A stretch of 41,682 nt of DNA from Prochlorococcus sp. AG-402-I23 (lineage in GTDB: Bacteria > Cyanobacteriota > Cyanobacteriia > PCC-6307 > Cyanobiaceae), in assembly GCA_003216915.1 (NCBI GenBank), contig QCIB01000016.1, positions 1 to 41,682 on the forward strand, written 5' to 3'. Below the pieces are notes generated by a model. The model was not told the origin of the DNA and did no database searches. It saw nothing but the letters and a program-made list of their open reading frames with translations. Below, piece by piece: positions 1 to 6,894 of the stretch (the stretch's first letter is position 1; the number at the start of each line of letters is the position of its first letter). The position numbers and the translations under genes were made by a program.

Positions 1-185
1 TGCGTTGGCGCAAAGGACTTAATTTTTGAAATGTTATTTTCATCTAAGAATTCACTAATACTCAAACATAAATTTGAGTTTGATACTTGCTTCTCTGAAA
101 TCGCAAGTACATTATGAGATGCCGTAAAATATTTTACTAAAGCAGAACCTATAAAACCATTTGCTCCTGTAATTATTATATTCAT
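1..185 (-). CDS. NAD-dependent sugar epimerase/dehydratase, N-terminal part (cut by window edge)
   Basis: The reverse strand opens with an ATG at 185 and runs open to the left edge. The first residues carry the Rossmann dinucleotide motif GANGFIG directly after a short hydrophobic strand, as in extended short-chain dehydrogenases acting on nucleotide sugars (GalE, WbpV or RmlD types). Only about 61 residues are visible, so the substrate cannot be assigned. It lies 8 bp downstream of the GT4 gene on the same strand and is presumably in its operon, supplying or modifying a nucleotide sugar for the same glycan. Fold is confident; specificity is not. Confidence 0.8.
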   Translation of the reverse strand, partial: MNIIITGANGFIGSALVKYFTASHNVLAISEKQVSNSNLCLSISEFLDENNISKIKSFAPT

Positions 186-193
186 GATCCTTT

Positions 194-1408
194 TTAAGAA
201 ATACTTTTATAGTTGTTTATTAATTCGGCATATCTATTTAAACCTTTTTCTTTTGAGATATTGTTTTGATAATAATTCAATGCATTTTTGCCTTGTCTAA
301 TTAACTTGAATTTGTTTTTTTGAATATTTATTAAATATTTTGCAAGTGGTTTATATTCCCCTGGAGAGAATGCCACACCTGCATCATTGCCCTCAATTAT
401 CTCTCTAAGTTCTGGATCTGATCCAATAAATAAGATAGGCACCCCCCTAGCTAAATAACCTGAAAGTTTACTTGGAGATACTACTCCATCGTAATTGGAT
501 CTAATAGAAACAATAGCCATATCTGCAAGCCCCATTGTTAATGGAAGGTTTTTAGCTTTAACTAATGGTTTGAAAATAACCGAATTAGAAGGAAGAAAAT
601 TTTTTGCAAAATCTTTTGCTTGTTTAATTCTTGTTCCGGAAGAAACAAATAAAATCTTTAGTTGATCAGGTTTAAGTTTTGATAATTTTAATGCTTGCAA
701 TAGAGTTTCCCATTCATGTGCTACGCCTAAATTACCAGAATAAAGAAGTGTAAATTCACTTGATATGTTCCAGTCTTTACTAATTTTGTTAGGTGCTTTT
801 ATTGTTTTAAAATCTCCTAATCCCCAATTTTTGATAATTACAATTTTATTTTTTGAAATACCTTTAGACCTTAATTTTATACTCATTGATTCACCTAATG
901 ATACAACTCTAGAAGCTGATCTATAAGCAGCATTAAATATTGGAGTTATTAAATAATTTAATATTGTAGAAATAGTATTTGATAAATTTTTTAAAAGTAC
1001 TTCAGGATATAAATCCATCGCAATCACAATATATGGAATCTTGAATATTTTTTTAGCTAAGAAAACTATAATAATTATGGGAGGTGGATTAGTTAAAGAG
1101 ATTATCAAATTTGGCTTTTTATTAAAAATAATTTTTAGAAGACAAATAAAAGAAAAATAAATTTGATTAATGAGTTTTAAAAAAGCATTATTTTGAGAAA
1201 CAGGCAATTTAATATATTCGATAATTACCCCTTTATCTCTAGGGTCATTTTTATACAAATTGTAATTTACATAAGGTAAATCTCCACATATAACTTTGAC
1301 TTCCCATCCTTCACTAACCATTTTCTCAGCAATATTAATTGGATATTGTGCACCAGACCAACCATCTGGGAAGAAATATTGTTCAATTAATAATAATTCT
1401 TTACCCAA
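194..1408 (-). CDS. Glycosyltransferase family 4 (WbuB-like)
   Basis: A 404-residue protein with the two-lobed GT-B layout of GT4 enzymes. The N-terminal lobe begins LLIEQYFFPDG and has a GAQYP stretch near residue 20, as in WbuB-type transferases that add a sugar to a lipid-linked intermediate at the inner membrane face. The C-terminal lobe holds LLYSGNLG near residue 220 and a GYLARGVP region near residue 318, typical of the nucleotide-sugar-binding half. The start is TTG; the next Met is at residue 30 and would remove the first strand of the fold, so TTG is preferred. It is followed after 8 bp by the sugar epimerase, forming a leftward operon. Donor and acceptor are unknown. Confidence 0.85.
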   Translation of the reverse strand: MGKELLLIEQYFFPDGWSGAQYPINIAEKMVSEGWEVKVICGDLPYVNYNLYKNDPRDKGVIIEYIKLPVSQNNAFLKLINQIYFSFICLLKIIFNKKPNLIISLTNPPPIIIIVFLAKKIFKIPYIVIAMDLYPEVLLKNLSNTISTILNYLITPIFNAAYRSASRVVSLGESMSIKLRSKGISKNKIVIIKNWGLGDFKTIKAPNKISKDWNISSEFTLLYSGNLGVAHEWETLLQALKLSKLKPDQLKILFVSSGTRIKQAKDFAKNFLPSNSVIFKPLVKAKNLPLTMGLADMAIVSIRSNYDGVVSPSKLSGYLARGVPILFIGSDPELREIIEGNDAGVAFSPGEYKPLAKYLINIQKNKFKLIRQGKNALNYYQNNISKEKGLNRYAELINNYKSIS

Positions 1409-1412
1409 ATTA

Positions 1413-1598
1413 TTAAAGAGATTTAATTAATAGAATAACATTTTTCATTACTTGATATATTTTAAAAAAACTAAATCTTAAATTTAAATTTTCATAAGCT
1501 AAAACATGCAATAATTTAGTAACCTTTCGGAATATTTTCGAGGGACAAAATTGATTAATCAAATACTTTGCATATATTTGATTTTTTATTAAATGCAT
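1413..1598 (-). CDS. Small hypothetical protein (61 aa) or gene remnant
   Basis: A 61-codon ATG-initiated frame whose stop lies 4 bp before the TTG start of the GT4 gene on the same strand, spacing typical of translationally linked genes. It is rich in Lys, Leu, Phe and Asn with a hydrophobic C-terminus. I recognise no domain. It could be a small accessory protein or the tail of a longer glycan gene lost at this eroded boundary. The only support is position and the absence of a better frame. Confidence 0.3.
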   Translation of the reverse strand: MHLIKNQIYAKYLINQFCPSKIFRKVTKLLHVLAYENLNLRFSFFKIYQVMKNVILLIKSL

Positions 1599-1611
1599 TT
1601 ATAGATGCATT
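1592..1611. repeat. Inverted repeat, 7-bp arms
   Basis: AATGCAT at 1592-1598 and ATGCATT at 1605-1611 are perfect reverse complements around a six-base loop. The left arm contains the ATG of the 61-codon minus-strand ORF, so a hairpin could cover that start, or the site could be an operator. The arms are short in an AT-rich background, so this is weak. Confidence 0.3.
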
Positions 1612-1681
1612 ACTTTTTGTTTATAGTCCCTTCTTTGTATATAAATTTCTTTTATTTAAACCCCTTTAATCCTTTTATCGA

Positions 1682-2020
1682 GTGCTTTATTTTAAACCAA
1701 TAAGTTCTTTCGAATCTCTCAATTCAGATACATATTTGTCTTTAGATTTTGATACTCTACGTGGAAAGGCTAAATTAGCAAAATCAAAGAAGAAGAAAAT
1801 CTATGAATTACTTGGTTTGTCTGGATATATAATTTATTTCTTTTTATTTAAATTAATTAGTTTTACTTTTAAAGGCTTTTTACTATTATTTTTAAGTTTT
1901 CTTTTCCTACTTTTTTCGATCTCTCTAAATATTTATATTTATTAATTCCATAAATATGTAAGGGGAGATGTCTTAGCAGAAATGACAAAAGCTAGAAGAT
2001 CTATTGGATTACCTTCTTAA
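1682..2020 (+). pseudogene. Small membrane-protein gene interrupted by an in-frame TAA
   Basis: From a GTG at 1682 the frame encodes 87 residues: a polar part with SFESLNSD and a Lys-rich stretch, then about 35 very hydrophobic residues suggesting one or two membrane segments, ending at TAA 1943-1945. The same frame stays open past this stop for 24 codons to TAA 2018-2020, encoding a protein-like tail ending KARRSIGLPS. This looks like one gene broken by a nonsense change. Alternatives are a genuine 87-residue protein followed by chance coding, or readthrough. No family recognised. Confidence 0.35.
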
Positions 2021-2279
2021 TTGTTTAAATATGAATCTTAAATATTTTAGTCTTTTATTATTCTTTTTTTTAAGCAAGAATATGAAAACCAAATAAAACT
2101 ATATCAATTAAGGGCTTTTCCTAATAGAAAATATCTAAGATACAAAACCGTCGAATTAATTGAGTCAGTAGAAATTTTCTTAACAGTTCTCACAATGTTA
2201 TCTTGATTATCAGTATCAAAATCAATGTCTAATAAAACTACACTTCTTTAGAAAGTTAAATATCTGAAAGAAACTCTTG

Positions 2280-2411
2280 TTAAAAAGTCTTCCTTTGCTT
2301 TTTCTTACTTCTATACTCCAGCCATGACCAACCTGACTTTTTAAGTAGGTGTCGAATTAATTTAGAACAGCTCCAGAAAGCATGCTACAACTTGTAAATC
2401 TCTAGGTGCAT
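2280..2411 (-). pseudogene. Decayed small ORF with internal TAG
   Basis: ATG at 2411-2409, TAG at codon 9 (2387-2385), then 34 sense codons to TAA at 2282-2280. The second part is basic, with KKSGWSWLEY near its middle and a Lys/Arg-rich end. It resembles the C-terminus of a small basic protein, but I do not recognise a family. Classing it as a pseudogene rests only on the in-frame stop and the protein-like composition. Confidence 0.25.
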
Positions 2412-2496
2412 TTTAAGGTGCAGATTTCAATAATCAAACGCTATAAAGTACTATAGGAATTACGGACGTTACGAAAGAAATCTTTGGATTGATTGA

Positions 2497-2502
2497 TATA
2501 AA
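2497..2502 (+). promoter_or_regulatory. Candidate -10 box of the tRNA-Ala gene
   Basis: TATAAA lies 16 bases before the first tRNA base, which would put transcription start about 10 bases upstream of the mature 5' end. No clear -35 box is seen. Confidence 0.35.
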
Positions 2503-2518
2503 CGACGTTTCGAGATTT

Positions 2519-2591
2519 GGGGCCATAGCTCAGCTGGTAGAGCACCTGCATGGCATGCAGGGGGTCAGCGGTTCGAGTCCGCTTGGCTCCA
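2519..2591 (+). tRNA. trnA: tRNA-Ala (anticodon GGC)
   Basis: A 73-nt cloverleaf folds completely. The 7-bp acceptor stem GGGGCCA/TGGCTCC includes the G3:U70 wobble that is the identity mark of alanine tRNAs. The D stem is GCTC/GAGC, the anticodon stem CCTGC/GCAGG with loop ATGGCAT (anticodon GGC), then a five-base variable loop and a T stem AGCGG/CCGCT with loop TTCGAGT. Discriminator is A at 2591; CCA is not encoded. It decodes GCC/GCU. A degenerate copy lies 1.9 kb downstream, so this tRNA may be, or have been, an island attachment site. Confidence 0.97.
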
Positions 2592-2709
2592 TCAGGATTT
2601 TTATTTGTTATACCAATTAGTTTGCTCAATTTATCATATTAAAGAGGAAGGGTTTGAAAGGGCAGAATATACTTAATTATGACCTATCTTCGAACAACTC
2701 TGTTTGAAG

Positions 2710-2737
2710 TAACCCTTGCAAATAGGTAAAAGGGTTA
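2710..2737. terminator. Hairpin between tRNA-Ala and the MBL-fold gene
   Basis: TAACCCTT (2710-2717) and AAGGGTTA (2730-2737) form a perfect 8-bp stem around a 12-base loop. It sits between the plus-strand tRNA and the 3' end of the minus-strand MBL gene, where a bidirectional terminator would be expected. It lacks a long uninterrupted T tract. Confidence 0.45.
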
Positions 2738-2754
2738 TATCTTAGTTTTAATTC

Positions 2755-4182
2755 TTAAAGCCTATGCCAAAGATGATGAATCTTTTTCTTTTTAAGTTTT
2801 ATTATGTAAATATAAAATAACATATCAAAAAATTCTCTCCATCGTCTGATTAAAATTATTAAATTTCTAATACTTAATAATTTATAAACAGGTAATGAAT
2901 CATTTTCATATAAATCTACTAAACTAAAGTATTTTTTCAGATTCTGATTGCCATTTTTTCCTAATATGGTTATCTCTAGTAGTTTTGATGGAGTATATGT
3001 ATTATGCATTCTCTTTAAATTGCAATCATTAAAAACATAAATAGGAGTTTTTATCACAAAATCAAGCTTATTTTGATATATCTCATCTTCTTTAGAAATT
3101 TCAATAATTTTAGTTTTTCTTCTTTTGCCATCAATAATACATAAATGATTAATATAATTCTTTTTCTCATTAATCAGAAATCCAAATTTAAAATTTAATA
3201 AATTCAAGGGAAAAGAAGAGGCTCTTAGGAACTTAAAGTAATAGTTTTCAAAAGCTTTTTTGTTCAATTTTTGTTTCCCCTCTAATTCAAGTTGTTTATT
3301 TATTTTATGTTTGTATTTATCTGAATAATTTTCTATGTCAGATTGCAAATTGGTGAAATCATGATTTCTGAGTTTAAATCCTTTATCTTTTGACCAAGAA
3401 CTACCCGATACCATGATTTTACATTTCTGTTGCGTATTTATTTTGGACTCAAATTGATTTTTTATGTAAGATGGATCGCTATAGAATCTGTTAAATTTTT
3501 TAGAAAGTTGATGAAGATAAATATGCGAACTTGCAAAAGGAATTGTATATTTACTTTTTGTAACTTTAGCAAAAGCTATAAAATCGTCTGCATAATTTGA
3601 TGGAGCCCTATCTGTTTTCTCTACATCTAAATCTTTAATGCAATGAGGAATTGGCGAGGCTGAGGAATGGCTTCTAAAAGCAAAATCTATATTTGGATGA
3701 TTATTAATTATTTGTTTAAGACTAGAACCGAAAGTTTTACTATCGTTGCAATTTAAGAGTTTTATTCCATCAACTTCAATTACAAGGCTTGAATCAATAA
3801 TTATAGGATTAAATTGATAGCTTGCTACAAAAAAGTTATCACTTAATTTATATTTCTGACCATGATTTAATTCTTTTATTTTTGAAAATCTAAAATCTTT
3901 TAAAAGATCTTCTTTCATCCTTTTATTAAAGTGTTTGGGAAATAAAAAAGTAGGATTAAGTTCTTGAAACTTTCTAAGAGTTGGACCATGATAATGATCC
4001 CAATGTAAATGGGTTATATATATGTGAGTTGGCTTTATTTTTTTAATTATATTCTGAGGTACTTCAGGATAATTCCACCAACTTCTCCAATAGCAAGACC
4101 CAATTATCCATGGATCTATTAGAAGTCTAATATCTTCATGTTCTACATATAAACAGGCATGACTTACTACAGTAAATTTCAT
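2755..4182 (-). CDS. MBL-fold metallo-hydrolase
   Basis: A 475-residue protein whose first 200 residues match the metallo-beta-lactamase fold. The N-terminal strand is FTVVSHAC, LLIDPW follows near residue 20, the HxHxDH metal motif is at residues 58-63 (HLHWDH), Asp147 lies in LNCND, and SHSS near residue 171 could give another ligand. The order resembles UlaG-like and CMP-sialic-acid-hydroxylase-like MBL hydrolases. The C-terminal 270 residues are basic and unassigned, ending in a hydrophobic then Lys-rich stretch. It stands alone between the tRNA gene and its degenerate copy, so it may be cargo of a tRNA-associated insertion. Substrate unknown; a sugar phosphate or phosphodiester is possible. 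Confidence 0.85.
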   Translation of the reverse strand: MKFTVVSHACLYVEHEDIRLLIDPWIIGSCYWRSWWNYPEVPQNIIKKIKPTHIYITHLHWDHYHGPTLRKFQELNPTFLFPKHFNKRMKEDLLKDFRFSKIKELNHGQKYKLSDNFFVASYQFNPIIIDSSLVIEVDGIKLLNCNDSKTFGSSLKQIINNHPNIDFAFRSHSSASPIPHCIKDLDVEKTDRAPSNYADDFIAFAKVTKSKYTIPFASSHIYLHQLSKKFNRFYSDPSYIKNQFESKINTQQKCKIMVSGSSWSKDKGFKLRNHDFTNLQSDIENYSDKYKHKINKQLELEGKQKLNKKAFENYYFKFLRASSFPLNLLNFKFGFLINEKKNYINHLCIIDGKRRKTKIIEISKEDEIYQNKLDFVIKTPIYVFNDCNLKRMHNTYTPSKLLEITILGKNGNQNLKKYFSLVDLYENDSLPVYKLLSIRNLIILIRRWREFFDMLFYIYIIKLKKKKIHHLWHRL

Positions 4183-4586
4183 TCTAAAGTACTTACTATT
4201 ATGAAAAATAATTCAATATCTCTTCATTTTAATATTTTTTTTTTAAATTAATCGATTTTTATAAAAAGAATGTTCAAAAAATAGTACCATCAATAAATTA
4301 ATTAATTAATTAGATATTTTAAAATCAATAATGAAACCTAAAAAAGATTAATTTTGTCTTGCATTATTAATTTTGTTATCTCTGAGAGCAAAGTGCTAAA
4401 AATACCTGCAAAATCTATTAATAGTTTATTTGGTGATCTGCATCATATGCAGGGGGCTAAAAGTTTAAATTTCCTGGGTTCCACTTTTTGAAATTTTAAT
4501 AATAATCTAAGAAAAATAAAATTCTTACTGAGAGAATTTATAATTTTATAATAGCTAATAATTAATCTTAAAAAGTAATAAATTTG
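4183..4586. other. Intergenic region with a degenerate tRNA copy
   Basis: Very AT-rich, with a tandem run of TTAA-type repeats near 4297-4312. The only structured element is the decayed tRNA at 4422-4483. No open frame of interest on either strand. It should contain the promoters of the divergent MBL and 2H-phosphoesterase genes, but no convincing box pair is seen. Confidence 0.5.
4422..4483 (+). pseudogene. Degenerate copy of tRNA-Ala (tRNA remnant)
   Basis: From the anticodon arm to the discriminator base, 4437-4483 aligns without gaps to the intact tRNA-Ala at 2545-2591 with 30 of 47 bases identical (counted by hand); many of the differences are C-to-T or G-to-A. Upstream, 4422-4434 matches the D-arm start at 9 of 13 positions, followed by a 4-nt deletion. 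The T stem no longer pairs and no 5' acceptor strand is visible, so it is not a functional tRNA. Its loop would read CAT. A decayed attachment-site duplicate is the likeliest origin; drift from a different tRNA such as Ile/Met-CAT is possible. Confidence 0.6.
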
Positions 4587-5099
4587 ATGAGAAAAAATGA
4601 TTATTTTTGGTTGTGGGGGCAATTTACAAAAAGTTGCACAGAAAATCTTTTTTTATTGCAAAAGGAATCTCAAGAAATATTAAAAAGTCCTAGTTTTGAG
4701 GTGCATATCACTTTGGCAGGGCCTTATAAAAATATTGATATATTCTATGATAGCTCTATAAATAATTTACTTAAAAAATTTCAACCCTTAATACTTGATT
4801 TGAATAATTATAGTTATAAAAATAATTTTTATAAATCTTTTTTTATTTCCGTGGAAGAGTCAAATAATCTAAAAAGTTTAAGATCCGAGATTAATCATTT
4901 TTACCCATTTGATTTAAATTATAATTATTCCCCTCATATAAGTTTGGTATATGGAAATCATTCAAAAAAAAATAAAGATCAACTTATTTCAAAAATCAAA
5001 ACTCATCCTAGTAAAATCATCATGAATAAAATATCAGTTGTTGAGGTAAACGAAAAAAAAGAAAAATGGGATATTTTGAAAAGTTTTGAATTAAAATAA
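4587..5099 (+). CDS. 2H phosphoesterase family protein (cyclic phosphodiesterase / RNA-ligase-like)
   Basis: A 170-residue protein carrying two His-x-Ser/Thr motifs about 75 residues apart: HIT at residues 40-42 (VHITLAGPY) and HIS at 117-119 (PHISLVYG). This pair, each followed by a strand, is the signature of 2H phosphoesterases, including cyclic nucleotide phosphodiesterase (CPDase) and 2'-5' RNA ligase families. Such enzymes open 2',3'- or 1'',2''-cyclic phosphates. A TTG one codon upstream is possible, but the ATG at 4587 is preferred. The GDPD-like gene follows 73 bp later on the same strand, so two phosphodiester-acting folds are paired. Natural substrate unknown. Confidence 0.75.
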   Translation: MRKNDYFWLWGQFTKSCTENLFLLQKESQEILKSPSFEVHITLAGPYKNIDIFYDSSINNLLKKFQPLILDLNNYSYKNNFYKSFFISVEESNNLKSLRSEINHFYPFDLNYNYSPHISLVYGNHSKKNKDQLISKIKTHPSKIIMNKISVVEVNEKKEKWDILKSFELK

Positions 5100-5172
5100 A
5101 ACTATATAAAGCTTTTATGCTATTTTATTCACTGTTTAAAAATATAAATTACGAAAAAAAGGAAATTTATAA

Positions 5173-5805
5173 ATGATAATTATTAATCATAGAATTAACA
5201 GCCTCTTGGCATTAAAAGAAATACCATCAAAACATGGTATTGAGATTGATGTTAGATATCACAAAGACGATTTAATACTAAATCACGATGCATTTAATCA
5301 TCATATTAATCAAAGTACAAAACTTAAAGACTTACTAATTAAGTGGAATAATTTTGGTCCTATAATTTTAAATCTAAAATCAGAGGGAATTGAAGATGCT
5401 TGTATGATGATGATGGAAAAATATAAGGTTAAAAATTGGTTTTTTTTAGATATGTCTATGCCAATTCTAGTCAAATACTCTGATAAGGCTAAGAAAAAAG
5501 AATTTAAATACTTTTCTCCAGAAAATCTTGCGGTTAGATTTTCTGATAGGGAACCTATAGAATATGCCCTCTCATTTAAAGGAAAAGCGAGTTGGGTTTG
5601 GGTTGATTATTTTTCAGATTTCCCTTTAAATGCAAAAATTGTTTTTTTGTTAAAAAATGCAGGATTTAAAATATGTTTAGTTTCACCGGAAATTCAAAAG
5701 AATTCTATTTTTAACACTAATCAAATAGCAGATATTTGTTCTGATTTAAATATTGATGCAGTTTGCACAAAAAATCCAAAAACATGGATTAGATATCAGA
5801 ATTGA
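5173..5805 (+). CDS. Glycerophosphodiester phosphodiesterase-like TIM-barrel protein
   Basis: A 210-residue protein with the GDPD active-site pattern in order: His6-Arg7, then Glu24-x-Asp26 in IEIDV, then His38-Asp39 in LILNHDA, and NLKSEG later. GDPDs cleave glycerophosphodiesters through a metal-bound acid-base His pair. It is shorter than canonical GDPDs (about 240-330 residues), and some HRG and PENT features are missing, so a diverged sugar-phosphodiester substrate is possible. A good AGGAA ribosome site precedes the ATG. Its last 17 bp overlap the 3' end of the convergent GT2 gene. Confidence 0.7.
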   Translation: MIIINHRINSLLALKEIPSKHGIEIDVRYHKDDLILNHDAFNHHINQSTKLKDLLIKWNNFGPIILNLKSEGIEDACMMMMEKYKVKNWFFLDMSMPILVKYSDKAKKKEFKYFSPENLAVRFSDREPIEYALSFKGKASWVWVDYFSDFPLNAKIVFLLKNAGFKICLVSPEIQKNSIFNTNQIADICSDLNIDAVCTKNPKTWIRYQN

Positions 5806-6493
5806 ATCTTAAGTAGCAAATATATTTTAAAACTGAAATTGAGTGCTTAATCTTACTAATAATTCCGGTATTCCATGAGGAATGTCCAAATTTCCTCTCA
5901 TTAAATGGGGCATCGAATCTTTTAAAAGTGCCATTATTTATTAAAAAACGGATATACACATAAAATTCAAAATTATGATCATCTGGTGCACTTTCTAAAA
6001 ATTTTAATGATGAAGTTTTAAATATATTTGGCTGTCCAGCTATATCCCAAAATTTTTTCCAGAATAGTATTGAAGAAACTAAGGCAACACCATATGTAAA
6101 AAAACTTTCAAACATTGGCCTACCTGACCTTAGACCTTTTATGGCTTTTGATTCTCTAATTTCTTTTGCAGAAAAGTTTTCAAGTAATTTGTGGACATAC
6201 AAAAGAATCTTTGGGTTTTGCTGTAGATCCCCATGCATCCATCCCGAGTATTCAGTTTTCACCATTTTAAGTCCATATTTAATACCGGCTCCATACCCTG
6301 TATTTATTTTTTTCTTTATTAATTGAATATTATCTGGAATACATACGCTTTTTAAAATCTCTTGAGTATTATCCGTGGAGCCATTATCTAAAATGATAAA
6401 ATTAATATTATTCCCCACTTCTAATAATTGTTTAATAAGCTCTTTCAATGATTTTGCTTCGTTATAGCATGGAATTACTACTGTTATTTTCAT
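5789..6493 (-). CDS. Glycosyltransferase family 2, DPM-synthase/GtrB-like
   Basis: A 234-residue GT-A protein: VVIPCYNEA at the N-terminus, LDNGSTDNT near residue 38, and the donor/metal motif HGDLQQNP near residue 92, where polyprenyl-phosphate sugar transferases have DADLQ. There is no C-terminal membrane pair, so it is the soluble form. It is the last gene of the five-gene minus operon, overlapping the GtrA gene by one base. A GT2 plus GtrA pair classically makes and flips an undecaprenyl-phosphate-linked sugar. Here the sugar is probably the product of the upstream aldolase, epimerase and nucleotidyltransferase (inference). Confidence 0.82.
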   Translation of the reverse strand: MKITVVIPCYNEAKSLKELIKQLLEVGNNINFIILDNGSTDNTQEILKSVCIPDNIQLIKKKINTGYGAGIKYGLKMVKTEYSGWMHGDLQQNPKILLYVHKLLENFSAKEIRESKAIKGLRSGRPMFESFFTYGVALVSSILFWKKFWDIAGQPNIFKTSSLKFLESAPDDHNFEFYVYIRFLINNGTFKRFDAPFNERKFGHSSWNTGIISKIKHSISVLKYICYLRFNSDI

Positions 6494-6894
6494 TATTTAA
6501 ATACTAAAAATTTCATCCCAACAAAATTAAATATCATGCTCACAAAAGTAGCAAAAATAAATGCGAAAATTGTTATGTTTTCAAAATGATAAAAAGAATG
6601 CAAAATTAGATAATTTATCGATACATTTATCATCATAGTAATTGTCAGAAGAAATATATATCTAACAAAGTAAGTTTTAAATAAAAAACTTTTACCTTTC
6701 TTGCTAAATGTGAAAGAACTATTTATGATAAAACTTAAACAGGCGCCTGAATAAAAACCAAAAATCTTTGAAATGATTGCTCCTGTAATTTCTAAATTTA
6801 AAATATAAACTAAATAGTCAAAGGAAGTAGCAGCTATTCCAGTAATAAAAAAATAAATATATTGCTTAATTAAGCGTTGATATTTCATTCGCAT
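6493..6894 (-). CDS. GtrA-family membrane protein (lipid-linked sugar flippase)
   Basis: A 133-residue protein with four predicted membrane segments. It begins KQYIYFFITGI and continues with the FIINSSFTF stretch characteristic of GtrA (PF04138), which is thought to translocate undecaprenyl-phosphate sugars. Length is normal for the family. It overlaps the tandem nucleotidyltransferase upstream by 29 bp and the GT2 gene downstream by 1 bp, indicating coupled translation. Two ATGs lie at the start (residues 1 and 3); either could be used. Confidence 0.88.
   Translation of the reverse strand: MRMKYQRLIKQYIYFFITGIAATSFDYLVYILNLEITGAIISKIFGFYSGACLSFIINSSFTFSKKGKSFLFKTYFVRYIFLLTITMMINVSINYLILHSFYHFENITIFAFIFATFVSMIFNFVGMKFLVFK

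Larger units (their letters stand above)
2021..2518. other. Eroded region upstream of tRNA-Ala with broken minus-strand coding remnants
   Basis: No intact gene is visible. On the reverse strand, 2247-2104 stays open for 47 codons without an ATG start and reads like protein (SVVLLDIDFD near its beginning). A second reverse-strand frame, 2411-2280, begins with ATG, hits TAG at 2387-2385, and then reads 34 further codons including IRHLLKKSGW before TAA. Both look like decayed fragments of unidentified genes. The last part precedes the tRNA and probably holds its promoter. Erosion next to a tRNA fits an island boundary. Confidence 0.35.

Noticed and set aside
2441..2629. Minus-strand 62-codon frame antisense to the tRNA
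   Set aside because: It is the translated complement of tRNA-Ala and flanks, a familiar false gene; the tRNA folds perfectly.
6141..6326. Plus-strand 61-codon frame
   Set aside because: Lies wholly inside the GT2 gene on the other strand and has no domain.
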